Positions 45,525 to 56,278 are shown, numbered from the stretch's first letter. The stretch: DNA of 64,000 bases from Deinococcus aerophilus (GCF_014647075.1 NZ_BMOM01000003.1:145985-209984); one strand, 5' to 3'. Notes: generated by a model from the sequence alone, not told the origin. Program-made: numbers and translations.

Positions 45525-46840
45525 CTACTCGTAGCGCAGGCTGTCCACCGGGTCGAGCCGGGCGGCCCGGGCGGCCGGGTAGTACCCGAAGAAGATGCCG
45601 ACCAGAGCGCTGAAGATGAACGCCACGACGATGGGGGCGGGCGAGAAGACGGGAGCGATGCTGAAGAACTTGCCCGCATAGGCGGCTCCCACGCCCAGGG
45701 CCAGGCCGATGACGCCGCCGCCGATGGACAGCAGGGACGCCTCCACCAGAAACTGCGTGAGGATGTCGCGCGGCTTGGCCCCCAGCGCCTTGCGGACGCC
45801 GATCTCGCGGGTGCGCTCGGTGACCGACACGAGCATGATGTTCATGATGCCGATGCCGCCGACGAGCAGGCTGATGCCGGCGATGGCCCCGACCAGGATG
45901 GTGAGGGTGGAGGTGATGGCGTTCAGGCTCGCCAGCGAGTCGGCCTGGTTCTGCACCTGAAAGTCCAGGTTTTCGGGGTCGGTCTGGTCGTGGCGCACGC
46001 TCATCAAGTCGGTGACGTCGGTCTGCAACCCGGTCAGGTCCCCGGCGTTGGTCGCCGACAGGTACACGCTGCTGACGGTGGGCTGCCCGCCCGCGCTGTT
46101 GGTGCGCGAGAAGCGCTGCAGGTAGGTGCTCAGGGGCACCAGCACCTGGCTGTTGGCGTTGCCAAAGCCGCTGTCGCCCTTGTCGGGCAGCACGCCCACC
46201 ACCGTGAAGGTCACGTTGCCCAGCCGGAGCTTCTGGTTCAGGGCCTCGTCGGGCGTGGCGCCCTCGCCCCACAGGTCAACCAGAACCTGATGGCCGATCA
46301 CGGCGGTGCGCTTGCGGCCGTCCACATCGGCCTGCGTGAAGTAATTGCCGGCCTCCACGGGGCTGTTGCGGACCGTGGCGTAGGCGGGCCAGGTGCCCAC
46401 CACGCTCGCCTGGGTGTTCAGGCTGCCCAGCTTGGCCTGCACGTTGCTGTTCACGCTGGGCGCCACCCCCGACACGCGGTCCCCGAAGGCGGTGGCCAGC
46501 GCCTCGGCGTCCTTCACGGTGATGGTCTGCCGGGGACCGCCGCGCACCAGGCTGCCGCCGCCTCCGCCACGCGCACTCTGCACGGTGAGCAGGTTGGTGC
46601 CCAGCGATTCGAGCCGGCCCGTCACGCCCGCCGTGCTGCCCTGGCCGATGGCGGTGAGCGCCACCACCGCCGCCACGCCGATAATCACGCCCAGGGCGGT
46701 CAGGACACTGCGCATGGGCGTGCCGATGATGGCCCGCCACGCGATGGTAAACGCCCCGCCCAGGCCGATGCCGCCGCGCCGCACGGGCGGGGACGACACG
46801 GCGGGCACGTCCAGCCGGCGGTCTCTCTCGGAAGTGACGG

Positions 46841-46844
<4 letters not shown>
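45525..46844 (-). CDS. MacB-type ABC permease
   Basis: A 439-aa inner-membrane protein. One transmembrane helix near residue 45 is followed by a large periplasmic MacB-PCD domain (about 60-290) and an FtsX-type domain with three C-terminal helices (LTILVGAIAGISLLVGGIGI, NIMLVSVTERTREIGVRKAL, IVVAFIFSALVGIFFGYYPA). It lacks an ATPase domain, which is encoded by the gene upstream with a four-base overlap. Together with the adaptor and TolC proteins it should form a MacAB-TolC-like pump. Confidence 0.93.
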
Positions 46845-47583
<739 letters not shown>

Positions 47584-47587
<4 letters not shown>

Positions 47588-48948
47588 GGCTGTCCCCCAA
47601 AGCCGCCGCTGGGGGGCCCCCCGCCGAAGCCGGAGCCGTTGCGGGCGCCGCCGGAAGTGCCCGCGCTGCGGGTGCTCGCGGGCACGATGACCTCCTGCCC
47701 GGCCGTCAGGCCCTCGGTCACTACGGTATTCGTGCCGTCGGTGGCCCCGGTGGTCACGCGCACGCGCTGCGGCTCGGCGCCCGCCGCCCCCGGCATCTCC
47801 ACATAGCTGCGGCTGCGCACCGTCTGGATGGCCTTGCTGGGCACGAGCAGACCGCGGTCCTCGCTCTGGATGATCTCGGCCTCGGCGGTCATGCCGCTGC
47901 GCAACACGCCGTCCGGATTGGGCAGGCTCACGGTGGCGGTGAACACGCTGATGCCGCTGGACTGGGTGGCGCCCGGCGACACGCGCACCACCTTGCCGGT
48001 AAAGCTCTGGCCGTCGTAGGCGTCAAGCGTCACGTCCGCCGTCTGGCCCGCCTTCACGCCCGCGATCTCGGTCTCGTCGATCTGGACGGGCAGGTTGAGG
48101 GTGGTGTCGTCCAGAATGGTCAGGATGGTCGCGCCGCTGTTCACGACCGTGCCCTCGTCGGCGCTGACGGTGCTGACCACGCCGCTGATGGGCGCGTAGA
48201 CCTTGAGGTTCGCCCGGGCCTGCTGGGCCGTGGTCAGCGCGGCCTCGGCCTGCTGCACGGCGATCTGGGCGCCGCGCAGGTTCTCGGCGTCGCTGCTCTG
48301 ACCGGTGCTGCTCTGGGTCTGGGCCGCGCCCAGCGAGGCGCGGGCGCTGTCCAGCGCGAGCTGCGCCCGGGTCACGGCGGCCTGCGCGGCGTTCAGGTCC
48401 TGGGTGCTCACCGCGCCGATGGCATGCAGCTGGCGCTGGCCGTCCAGGGTGCGCTGGGCTTCTGCCAGGGTCTGCTGCGCCTGCGCGGCTGCGTTCTGGG
48501 CGCTGCTCACGCCGCTGCCGCGCTGGGCGCTGCTGCTCGCCTGGGAAGCGCGGGTGGCGTCCAGGCTGGCGCGGGCCTTGTCCAGATTCAGCTGGGCGGT
48601 CTGCACGTTCTGCTCGACCGTCTCGCTCGTCAGGCGGGTGAGCAGCTGGCCCCGGGTCACGCGCTCGCCGACCGGCGGCACGGCGCCCACGGTGGCGGTC
48701 AGGTCGGCCCCCACCGTGCGGGTGGCCCCGGCCTCCAGCGTGCCGGGACCGCTGACACTAACGCGCACCACGCCACGCTGAACCTGCACGGTGGTGGTGG
48801 TGGGCGCGGCAACGGCAGTATCCGCGCGGGTGCGGGCCACGTATACGCCGCTGCCCACCCCGGCGATCAGCAGTACGCCGAGCACCACCCAGGGCCAGCG
48901 TCGGCGCGGACGCCGCACCCGCGCCGCTCCCACCACGCTGCCGGTCAT
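47584..48948 (-). CDS. HlyD/MacA-type periplasmic adaptor
   Basis: A 454-aa membrane-fusion protein. After an N-terminal membrane helix (WPWVVLGVLLIAGVGSGVYV) come a lipoyl-like half (GPGTLEAGATRTVGADLTAT), a long alpha-helical hairpin rich in Ala/Gln (about 105-230), the second lipoyl half (LKVYAPISGVVSTVSADEGT) and beta-barrel domains; the C-terminus is Gly-rich. It links the MacB permease with the outer-membrane TolC partner. Four-base overlaps on both sides. Confidence 0.92.
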
Positions 48949-50009
48949 ATGCTGCCCCCGATGCCGGTCAGGTTCTGGCCGCTGGCCACCGACAGGGCGG
49001 CCAGCGCCTCCAGAACGTTGTTCTGCGCCTGCAGACGGGCAAACTGGGCCTTCTTGAGCGCCAGCTGCGAGTTCTGCAGGTCCACCGCGCTGATGGTGCC
49101 GCTCTTGAGGCGGGCCGCGTCCTGGGTGTAGGTCTTGTTGGCGGCGGCCTCACGGGCCCCGGCCACCGCGAACAGCTCGTAGCTGTTCTGGGCTGTCTGG
49201 TACGCGCTGGCCAGGGTCTGCGCCGCCGACTTTCCGGCGCTGTCCACCCCCCGCTGCGCGTTTGCCAGGGCCGTGCGGGCGTCCTGCAGGGTGCGGGCGG
49301 GCGTGAAATCGTTGTCGGCCAGCTTGACGCTGAGCTGCGCGGCGGCGAGGTCTCCACCCGCCGACACCAACGGGGTCAGCGTGTCCAGGCCGGCCTGCAG
49401 CTTGGTCAAGGTGGTGCTGAGCTTGGGCACGCTGGCCGCGCCCGACGCCCGCACGCCGCTGCCCAGCCCGGTCAGGGTGGACAGCCGCGCGCTGGCAAGG
49501 CCCACCTGGGCCCGGGCGTCGGCGAGGTTCTGCTGGCTGCCCGCCAGGGTGTTCTGGGCATTGGTAACGTCCAGCGCGGTGGCGTTGCCGATGCCCTGCT
49601 TGATTCCCGCCACCTGCACAGCCTTGCTGTCCACCGCCACCTGAAGCGTCTGGAGTTCCACATTCTCCTGCGCCTCGAGCAGCGCCGTGTACGCCGAAAC
49701 GGTGCCCTGCAGCGTGTTCAGGCGGGCCCCACGCAGGGCCGCCGTGGCCCCGGCCTGCGCGTTGGTGGCGCCGAGCTTGGCGGCCACCAATGCGCTCGGG
49801 TCGGCCTGCGCGGCGCGGTTGGCCGCCGCCGCCTTGTCCAGATTGGCCTGGGCCGTTTTTACGTCGGCGTTGTTGGTCAGGGCCGCGCTCACGGCAGCGC
49901 CCGCGCTCACGGCCGGCGTGGTCTGGGCCAGCGCCGGAACAGGCAGCAGCAGGGCAGCGGTCAGGAGCATTCGGCGGCGGGTCATGGGGAAAAAAACGGT
50001 GGGGTTCAT
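48945..50009 (-). CDS. TolC-family outer-membrane efflux protein (short)
   Basis: A 354-aa protein with signal segment (MLLTAALLLPVPALAQ) and the repeated helix pattern of the outer-membrane efflux family (AQANLDKAAAANRAAQ; LAGSQQNLADARAQVGLASA; SQLALKKAQFARLQAQNNVL). It is shorter than typical TolC (about 420-490), so parts of the barrel may be missing or reduced. It lies directly after a second, longer TolC-family gene, overlapping it by four bases; the two may form mixed trimers or serve different steps. Confidence 0.85.
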   Translation of the reverse strand: MNPTVFFPMTRRRMLLTAALLLPVPALAQTTPAVSAGAAVSAALTNNADVKTAQANLDKAAAANRAAQADPSALVAAKLGATNAQAGATAALRGARLNTLQGTVSAYTALLEAQENVELQTLQVAVDSKAVQVAGIKQGIGNATALDVTNAQNTLAGSQQNLADARAQVGLASARLSTLTGLGSGVRASGAASVPKLSTTLTKLQAGLDTLTPLVSAGGDLAAAQLSVKLADNDFTPARTLQDARTALANAQRGVDSAGKSAAQTLASAYQTAQNSYELFAVAGAREAAANKTYTQDAARLKSGTISAVDLQNSQLALKKAQFARLQAQNNVLEALAALSVASGQNLTGIGGSI

Positions 50010-51418
50010 TGCGGGCCTCCGGCAGCGTTCTGAAGCTGAATCAGGGTGGTCTGGGCGGTGATGCGGGCGGCGAGCAGGTCACGGGCGGCCTGGGCCAGAT
50101 CGAGTTCGGCGGCGCTCACGTCGTCTGCGGTAGCGGTTCCGGCCTGCAGGCGGGTCTGGGCGGTCTGCAGGGCCAGCTGCGCCACCTGCAGGGCGGTTTC
50201 GCGGGTCTGCACGGTGATCATGCTGGTCTGCAGGGCGCTGTAGCGGCTGCGTACGTCCAGCTCCACGTTCTGCTGGGCCACATTCAGGGACAGCTGGGCC
50301 TGCGTGACATTGGCCTCGGCGGCCGAGAGCTGCGCGCGCTGGCCCGGCGCATACACCACGTAACTGCCGCTCACCGAGGCGCTCATGCGGTTGCCCGCGC
50401 CGCTGCCCGCTGCGGTACTGTCGCCCAGCGGCACGCTGTAGCCGGCACTCACGGTCCCCTGCTGCAGGTTCAGCGCGGTGCTGACGCCGCCGCTGCCGGC
50501 CGGGCCGTAGCGCACGCTGGCCGTCAGGTCGGGCAGGGTGGTCTGACGCCGCTGGGTGTCCAGGGTGTCCTGCGCGGCCGCCAGGGTGTTGCGGGCCTGG
50601 ATGACCTCGCTGCGGCCATTGCGGGCCTGCGCCACCAGCGCGGTGATGTCCGGCAGCGCCACGGTGTCGGCCGGCCGGGTGCTGAAGGTCCCAGGACCGA
50701 CCGCGCCGCCCAGCGCCGCCTCCAGTCCCCGCTGCGCCGCGTCCAGGCTGGCGGCGGCCTGCAGCCCTGCGCCCTGGGCCCCCTGCACGGCGGCCTGGGC
50801 GCTCAGCACGTTGCCGTCGGTGGCGTTGCCGCTGGCCCGCTGGGTCTGGGTTACCGCCAGCTGCCGCTGCCGCAACGCCAGGGTGCGGGCGGTCAGGTCC
50901 AGATCCTGGGTGGCGAGCACGGCGGCAAAGTACTGCTGCGCCACGTTCAGGCGGGCCGCGTTCTGGGCAGAGATCAGGTTGGCCTGGGCCAGCGCCAGCC
51001 CCCGGACTGCACTGTTCAGGCCACTTTGATTGCTCGACCACGGCAGCAGGCCCAGGCTGACATTCACGCCCGCGCCGCCGCTGAGGCTGCTGGCCGTGGT
51101 GGTGGCCGTGCCGTCGGCGGCGGTGGCTGTCAGCGGGCCGCTGTATCCCGCGTTGCCGTTGACGGTCACGGTCAGTCCCAGCGCCGTGCTCGCCGCGCTC
51201 AGGGTGCTCTGGGCAGTCTGAACACTCAGGCGAGCGGCACTGACGCTGGGGGCCGCTTCCAGGCGCGACAGGACGTCCTGCAGCGTGAGGGCTGGCGCCA
51301 CCGTATCCGGGGCAGTCTGGCCAGCTGGGGCTGTCTGGGCCTGGGCCGCTCCCCACAGGACCAGCGTCACCAGCGTCAGGTGCCGGGCGGGAGGGCGCAG
51401 GGGGTGTGGGGGCTTCAT
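50006..51418 (-). CDS. TolC-family outer-membrane efflux protein (long)
   Basis: A 470-aa protein with signal segment (HLTLVTLVLWGAAQAQ) and two tandem outer-membrane efflux repeats (LTLQDVLSRLEAAPSVSAA; LVAQARNGRSEVIQARNTL; AELDLAQAARDLLAARITA). ATG 51418 was chosen because the signal peptide then begins properly. It is the first gene of the efflux operon. Upstream, CATAAT (minus strand, 51461-51466) is a likely -10 with no good -35, as expected for a promoter that needs an activator. Confidence 0.88.
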   Translation of the reverse strand: MKPPHPLRPPARHLTLVTLVLWGAAQAQTAPAGQTAPDTVAPALTLQDVLSRLEAAPSVSAARLSVQTAQSTLSAASTALGLTVTVNGNAGYSGPLTATAADGTATTTASSLSGGAGVNVSLGLLPWSSNQSGLNSAVRGLALAQANLISAQNAARLNVAQQYFAAVLATQDLDLTARTLALRQRQLAVTQTQRASGNATDGNVLSAQAAVQGAQGAGLQAAASLDAAQRGLEAALGGAVGPGTFSTRPADTVALPDITALVAQARNGRSEVIQARNTLAAAQDTLDTQRRQTTLPDLTASVRYGPAGSGGVSTALNLQQGTVSAGYSVPLGDSTAAGSGAGNRMSASVSGSYVVYAPGQRAQLSAAEANVTQAQLSLNVAQQNVELDVRSRYSALQTSMITVQTRETALQVAQLALQTAQTRLQAGTATADDVSAAELDLAQAARDLLAARITAQTTLIQLQNAAGGPQ

Positions 51419-51584
51419 GGGCCGCAGTCTGTTCCCCCCCGGCGAAGACTCCGCGCAGGGATTATGAAGATTTTTCGAAGGTGGCGGAAGCGGCGCCAGG
51501 GCGGGCTCCAGGTCGTTTCCAGGACACAAATCTCCAGGCTGGGCATTCGCCCAGTCTTCATGCGGGGCAGCTACAGTGAGCGGT
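51419..51584. promoter_or_regulatory. Divergent promoter region of efflux operon and OmpR/HK genes
   Basis: ATGAAGA (51464-51470) and its complement TCTTCAT (51555-51561) are 7-base inverted copies about 90 bases apart, each near one of the two promoters; GAAGACT (51444-51450) is a third related site. They are candidate boxes for the adjacent response regulator. TACAGT (51572-51577) is a -10-like hexamer for the regulator gene. Confidence 0.45.
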
Positions 51585-52268
51585 ATGAGTGCCCTGATCC
51601 TGATTGTGGAGGACGAACCCCAGCTGGCCGAGGTGCTGGAGGCCTACGCCCGTCAGGAGGGCTACCGCACCGAGCGGGCCGCAGACGGCCTGAGCGCTCT
51701 GAGCGCCTTCCGGGCCGCCAGTCCGGATCTGATCCTGCTCGACGTGATGCTGCCCGGCAAAAACGGCCTGGACGTCCTCAAGGCGGTGCGCGAAGGCGGC
51801 AGCACCCCGGTCATCCTGGTCACCGCCCGCGCCGAGGAAACCGACCAGATCGTGGGTCTGGAGCTGGGCGCCGACGATTACGTGGTCAAACCGTTTCGCC
51901 CGCGTGAGGTGATGGCCCGCGTCAAGGCCGTGTTGCGCCGGGCGAGCGCCGCGCTGGACGCCACCGAGAAACCCCTGCGGGTGGGACCGCTGGAGGTGGA
52001 CCCACGCGCCGTGACCGCCCGGGTGGACGGCGTGGCGCTGTCGCTGACGCCCGCCGAGTTCCGGCTGCTCGCGCACCTGGCCGAGTCGCCGGGCCGCGCC
52101 TTTACCCGCGAGGAACTGCTCTCGGCGGCCCTGCCCGACAGCGACGCGCTGGAACGGGTCGTGGACGCCCACCTGGCCAGCGTGCGCCGCAAACTGGACG
52201 CGGCCCACGCGCCAGGGCTGCTGCACACGGTCCGCGGCGTGGGCTACCGGCTGGAGGCGGGCGGTTGA
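51585..52268 (+). CDS. OmpR-family response regulator
   Basis: A 227-aa regulator (230 if GTG 51576 is used). Receiver domain with IVEDEPQ, phospho-acceptor in LILLDVMLPGKNG, VTARAEE and the lysine in YVVKPFRPREV; then a winged helix of the OmpR/PhoB type (LSLTPAEFRLLAHLAESPGR; VVDAHLASVRRKL; LHTVRGVGYRLE). ATG 51585 lies seven bases after TACAGT, matching the leaderless spacing elsewhere. Its stop overlaps the TTG start of the kinase gene. The divergent efflux operon is the likely target. Confidence 0.92.
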   Translation: MSALILIVEDEPQLAEVLEAYARQEGYRTERAADGLSALSAFRAASPDLILLDVMLPGKNGLDVLKAVREGGSTPVILVTARAEETDQIVGLELGADDYVVKPFRPREVMARVKAVLRRASAALDATEKPLRVGPLEVDPRAVTARVDGVALSLTPAEFRLLAHLAESPGRAFTREELLSAALPDSDALERVVDAHLASVRRKLDAAHAPGLLHTVRGVGYRLEAGG

Positions 52269-53611
52269 CCCCGCTGCCACCGCCCCGGCCGGCCACGCGG
52301 CGCGGCGCCTCACTGGCGCTGACGCTGCTGCTGGCGATGCTGGCGGTGGTCGGGCTGTCGGTGGGCAGCACCTTCGTCTTCTCCAATCTCGCGGTTCAGA
52401 GTCAGGTCCGGCGGCTGCCGCCGGATGTTCAGCGGTACCTGCGCGCCCAGCAGGACGCCCAGCGCCGCGGCGAGGTGATCGTGGCCGCCCCGGTGCCGCA
52501 GATCCGCACCGGCACGCCCGCCGATCCCTACCTGCCGCCGGGACGCAGCAGCCCGGATGTGAACGGCGTGGTGCGCGGCGCAGACGGCAGCGAAACCCTC
52601 ATCGAGGCCGGCGCCCGGATGCGCACCGGAGATGAGGCGGGAAGCGGGAGCGGTGGAGGCGGTCCTGCCCGCGGGTTTGCGCCGCGCACGCAGGATTTTC
52701 TGGAGAACGTGCAGCGCAGCCTGCTGCAGGTGGGCCTGCTCGCGGCGGCGGCCTCGGCGCTGCTCGCTTTTCTGCTCTCGCGCCGCCTGGCCCGGCCCAT
52801 TCTGGCCGTCTCCGCGGCAGCGGCGGCGCTGGCCAAGGGGGACCTGAGCATCCGGGCCCCGGTGCTCAGCGGTGAGCGCGAGCTGGCCGAGCTGGCCGGC
52901 AACTTCAACGAGATGGCCGACAACCTCCAAGCCCTGGAGAAAGAAAGGCGCCAGGCGGTGGCCGATATTGCCCACGAACTGCGCACGCCGCTCGCGATCA
53001 TGCAGGCGCGGCTGGACGCGCTGGAAGACGGCGTGTACCCCCTGAATACCGAACAGGTGGCCTCGCTGAGCGAGCAGACCCAGCAGCTGACCCGCCTGGT
53101 GGACGACCTGCGCACGCTCACGCTCGCCGAGGCCGGCCGCCTGAGACTGCACCCCGAACCCCTGGACCTGGCCGGGCTGACCGCCGGGGTGGTGCGTGAC
53201 CTGAACGACCGGGCGGGGGCGCGCGGCATCACACTGCAGTTCGCCGCCTGCTCCCCGACCCCGCTGCATGCCGACGCCGGGCGGGTGCGCCAGATTGCCG
53301 TGAATCTGCTGGAAAATGCCCTGCAGCACGCCAATACCCACATTCAGGTAGGCGTGGAAACCGAGGACGGGGCCGCCCTGCTGCATGTGGACGACGACGG
53401 CCCCGGCATCCCCGAGGCCAGCCGCGAGGCAGTCTTCACACGTTTTACCCGCCTGGACAGCAGCCGCACGCGCGGCACGGGCGGCAGCGGCCTGGGCCTG
53501 GCCATCGTGCAGGAGCTGGCCCAGGCGCACGGGGGCGCGGCGCGGGCCAGCCAGAGCCCGCTGGGCGGAGCGCGGTTCACGGTGCAGCTGCCGCTGGGCA
53601 CCGAGGGATAG
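52265..53611 (+). CDS. Sensor histidine kinase (HAMP type)
   Basis: A 448-aa membrane kinase starting at TTG 52265, which overlaps the regulator stop (TTGA). TM1 (LALTLLLAMLAVVGLSVG), a periplasmic region of about 120 residues rich in Gly/Pro/Arg, TM2 (LLQVGLLAAAASALLAFLLS), HAMP, H-box IAHELRTPLAIMQ (His near 238), N-box NLLENALQHA, DDDGPGIP and GSGLGLAI. It should phosphorylate the coupled OmpR-type regulator in response to an envelope or drug signal, given the efflux operon next door. Confidence 0.92.
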   Translation: MTPLPPPRPATRRGASLALTLLLAMLAVVGLSVGSTFVFSNLAVQSQVRRLPPDVQRYLRAQQDAQRRGEVIVAAPVPQIRTGTPADPYLPPGRSSPDVNGVVRGADGSETLIEAGARMRTGDEAGSGSGGGGPARGFAPRTQDFLENVQRSLLQVGLLAAAASALLAFLLSRRLARPILAVSAAAAALAKGDLSIRAPVLSGERELAELAGNFNEMADNLQALEKERRQAVADIAHELRTPLAIMQARLDALEDGVYPLNTEQVASLSEQTQQLTRLVDDLRTLTLAEAGRLRLHPEPLDLAGLTAGVVRDLNDRAGARGITLQFAACSPTPLHADAGRVRQIAVNLLENALQHANTHIQVGVETEDGAALLHVDDDGPGIPEASREAVFTRFTRLDSSRTRGTGGSGLGLAIVQELAQAHGGAARASQSPLGGARFTVQLPLGTEG

Positions 53612-53785
53612 GAAGACCGTGAGATTGAACATCTCCTGGGTCCGTAACCGCAAGGTCATGGGCTTTGTTATTGATCCGTGCCTTGATTCATAGCGTTTCC
53701 AGCGCGGAGGTGTCTATCTTGTCGAGAGCTCTGATCACTGAGGCACTACCGACTTACGCTCGGATCGGTAGTTACTCAGGGGTCT
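53612..53785. other. Lower-GC unexplained intergenic stretch with hairpin
   Basis: About 174 bases near 50% GC, against roughly 70% around it. No gene on either strand. ACTACCGA (53745-53752) pairs with TCGGTAGT (53765-53772) across a 12-base loop, and GGGGT/ACCCC (53779-53783 and 53788-53792) make a second short hairpin. The composition suggests a mobile-element remnant or a structured RNA; neither could be confirmed. Confidence 0.5.
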
Positions 53786-54412
53786 TTACCCCTTCTTCCC
53801 CACCCCGAACAGGCCCAGCCCCCAGCCCATCGCCGGCCCCACCGCCAGCGCAAAGGCCAGCGTGCCCCAGCCCAGCGGTCCGCCCAGCGCCCAGCCGAGC
53901 AGCAGCACGGTCAGTTCCACCCCGCCCCGGATGCGCGGCACGGGCCACCCGGCGACGCGGTGCAGTGCCAGGGTCAGGCCGTCACGGGGGCCCGCGCCCA
54001 GGCCGGCGGCCACATACGCTCCGGTGGCAAAGCCCAGCAGGGCCACCCCCAGCGCAAACTGCAGCCAGCGCCACCCCAGCGCGGCCGGGTCAGGCACCAG
54101 CGGGGCGAGCACGTCCAAAAAAAAGCCGATCAGCAGCACGTTCAGCAGTGTGCCCACGCCGAGGCGTTCGTGCAGCCGCAGGGCGGTAAAGGCCACGATC
54201 AGCACCCCGGTCAGGACGCTCACCAGCCCCACCGTCAGCGGCAGGTGCCGCGTGAGGCCCACGTGCAGCACCTCCCAGGGGGCCACGCCCACGCGGGCGT
54301 CGAGCATCATGCGCAGGCTCAGGCCGTACAGGAACAGTCCGCCCACGAGCAGGCCGTAGCGCCCCGGCAGGGAGGTGCGGGTCAGGGGGGCCAGCGGGGA
54401 GAAGGCCGTCAC
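53786..54412 (-). CDS. YczE/YyaS/YitT-type membrane protein
   Basis: A 208-aa protein with five or six hydrophobic helices. GLFLYGLSLRMMLDARVGVAP, PWEVLHVGLTRHLPLTVGLV and GLGAGPRDGLTLAL are the conserved blocks of this family of small membrane proteins; in some actinobacteria and bacilli they are genetically linked with regulators or lipopeptide genes, but their transport role is unproven. A second loop repeats the first (GVAPWEVL and GAGPRDGL), suggesting an internal duplication. Confidence 0.82.
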   Translation of the reverse strand: MTAFSPLAPLTRTSLPGRYGLLVGGLFLYGLSLRMMLDARVGVAPWEVLHVGLTRHLPLTVGLVSVLTGVLIVAFTALRLHERLGVGTLLNVLLIGFFLDVLAPLVPDPAALGWRWLQFALGVALLGFATGAYVAAGLGAGPRDGLTLALHRVAGWPVPRIRGGVELTVLLLGWALGGPLGWGTLAFALAVGPAMGWGLGLFGVGKKG

Positions 54413-54418
54413 CGGGGT

Positions 54419-55000
54419 TTAGCGGGCCCGCCGTGTGGCGCGGTTGCCCGCCGTGTCGATCACGGTGATGTCGGCCCAGATGCCGGTCGTCTCGGCATAA
54501 AACTCGGTGCGGGGACCGGGCGTGATGTTCAGGCGGTTGCCGTCCACAAGCACCTGCGCCACGCTGGTGTTGTCCTTGGCCACCCCCGAGACGCGGATGG
54601 TGCTGCCGCTTTTCTCAAAGCTCGTGACCTCGATGGTCGGCTTGACCGAATCCACGCTGACCGGCAGCACCAGGGTGGAGGTGTTGCCCGCCGCGTCGCT
54701 GGCCCCGATGGTGTACTGCCCACGCTCGCCCTCGATCAGCGTCTTGAACTGGAAGTGCGCGAGCTTGCGGCTGCCCGGCAGGATGGGAATGGCTTTGCCG
54801 TCCACCGTGATCTCGGTGACTCCCACGTCATCGAGCACATACCCGTCGACCACGAAGGACTTCTGGGTATTGGCCGCGCCTCCGGCGCTCGTGATCGAGA
54901 TACGCGGTTTGAAGGTGTCGGTGGTGCGGGCGCAGCCGCTGAGCAAAAGCAGCGCCAGCACGGGCAGGCCCAGCGCGGGCAGAAAGGACGGGCGGCGCAT
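54419..55000 (-). CDS. Lipoprotein with Ig-like repeats
   Basis: A 193-aa exported lipoprotein (signal LGLPVLALLLLSGC). The mature part contains two or three beta-sandwich-like repeats, each with an Asp-rich turn (VVDGYVLDDVGVTEITVDG; VSGVAKDNTSVAQVLVDGN; ASDAAGNTSTLVLPV), a pattern found in bacterial Ig-like surface domains. TATACT on the minus strand (55008-55013) is seven bases before ATG 55000, a leaderless layout. No enzymatic motif was seen. Confidence 0.7.
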   Translation of the reverse strand: MRRPSFLPALGLPVLALLLLSGCARTTDTFKPRISITSAGGAANTQKSFVVDGYVLDDVGVTEITVDGKAIPILPGSRKLAHFQFKTLIEGERGQYTIGASDAAGNTSTLVLPVSVDSVKPTIEVTSFEKSGSTIRVSGVAKDNTSVAQVLVDGNRLNITPGPRTEFYAETTGIWADITVIDTAGNRATRRAR

Positions 55001-55099
55001 GCCAGAAAGTATAGCGGGGGGCTCCCTCCTCAGGCACGCCGGCACCGGGCAGGACCTGCTGCACTCTCCCGGGCCGCCCGACCCCCTACAATGCGGCCC

Positions 55100-56278
55100 G
55101 TGAGTGTGTCCGCCCGAGCCTTCCCCCCGCCCAGCGCCGCCATTCCCGAGGGCACGCGCGACGTTCTGCCGCCCGAGTGGGGACAGCGTGAGGCCCTGCG
55201 CGCCCGGCTCTCTGCGCTGTTCAGCGTATGGGGCTACCGCGGCGTGGAGGTGCCCGCGCTGGAATTCGCCGACCCCCGACATCCACAGGACGAGCGGGTG
55301 TTCAAGTTGATCGACTCGGGCGGACAGGTGCTCGCTCTGCGCGGCGAATTCACGACGGCCATCGGGCGGCTGGTGCGCTCGCAGTTTGCGCAGGGGCCGT
55401 TTCCGCTGCGGCTGCAGTACAGCGGTCGGCTGTGGCTGCGTGCGCTGACGAGCGAACTCGGCCGCCTGCGCGAATTCGGCCAGACCGGCGTGGAACTGAT
55501 CGGCGTCTCCGGCGCACGCCCCGACGCCGAGCTGCTGCAGCTCGCGGCGGCGGCGCTGGCCGAGGTGGGCGTGAATGCCCAGCTGGAAGTCGGGTATCCC
55601 GGTTTCGTGGACGCGGTGCTGGAGGACGCCGACCTGCACGGCCCCGCCCGCGATGAGCTGCACAGCGCGGTGGACCGCAAGAGCGGCGCGGACATCGACC
55701 TGCTCTCGCGCCGCGAGGGGCTGCCCACCGCCGTGACGCGCACATTGCATGCCCTGACCGACCTGTACGGTGGTCCCGAGGTGCTGAACGCCGCCGGGGC
55801 GCTGGCACGCGGCGAGCGGGCCCACGCGGCGGTCGCCCACCTGCGTGAAGTCACGGCGGTGTACGGCGGCCCCCTCCTGTACGACCTGGGGGCCAGCCGC
55901 CGCTACGACTACTACACCGGCCTGACCTTCCGCGCCTACGCCGCCGGCCTGAACCAGCCGGTGCTGGGCGGGGGCCGCTACGCCCTGGAGGGTGGCCGGC
56001 TCTCGGGCGCGGGTTTCGCCATCGGCCTGGAGCGGTTGCTGCGGGCCGCCGCGCCGCAGCTGCCGCCCGAGCCGGAAGTGGTCCTGGCCCTGGACTCCGC
56101 CGGAGCGCAGGCGGCCCGCGCCGCCGGTCTGCACGCCGAACTGGCCTGGACCGACGACCTCCAGGAACTGCGGGCTTTCTGTGCGGCGCGGGGCATTCGC
56201 CGCTGGGCCCGGGGCGCGGCGCTGTTCGAACCGCCGGAGCCGGGCGGAGCGGCGCCCCAACCCGAGGTGGGCCTGTGA
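55100..56278 (+). CDS. hisZ: ATP phosphoribosyltransferase regulatory subunit
   Basis: Class II aminoacyl-tRNA-synthetase-like protein without synthetase activity, needed by short HisG for the first step of histidine synthesis. The 392-aa protein has [57 protein letters not shown] and [12 protein letters not shown], the HisRS-like motifs. GTG 55100 is seven bases after TACAAT (55087-55092). It overlaps hisG by four bases, which supports HisZ rather than a true HisS. Confidence 0.94.
   Translation: MSVSARAFPPPSAAIPEGTRDVLPPEWGQREALRARLSALFSVWGYRGVEVPALEFADPRHPQDERVFKLIDSGGQVLALRGEFTTAIGRLVRSQFAQGPFPLRLQYSGRLWLRALTSELGRLREFGQTGVELIGVSGARPDAELLQLAAAALAEVGVNAQLEVGYPGFVDAVLEDADLHGPARDELHSAVDRKSGADIDLLSRREGLPTAVTRTLHALTDLYGGPEVLNAAGALARGERAHAAVAHLREVTAVYGGPLLYDLGASRRYDYYTGLTFRAYAAGLNQPVLGGGRYALEGGRLSGAGFAIGLERLLRAAAPQLPPEPEVVLALDSAGAQAARAAGLHAELAWTDDLQELRAFCAARGIRRWARGAALFEPPEPGGAAPQPEVGL

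Noticed and set aside
54419..56260. A 613-codon open frame on the minus strand covering hisZ and the Ig-like lipoprotein gene
   Set aside because: Only the last 194 codons (from ATG 55000) look like a protein; the rest is antisense to hisZ, which has clear family motifs. Long antisense frames are expected at this GC content.
55100..56278. Histidyl-tRNA synthetase (hisS)
   Set aside because: It overlaps a short-form hisG, is shorter than usual HisRS, and lacks a normal C-terminal anticodon-binding domain, so HisZ fits better.
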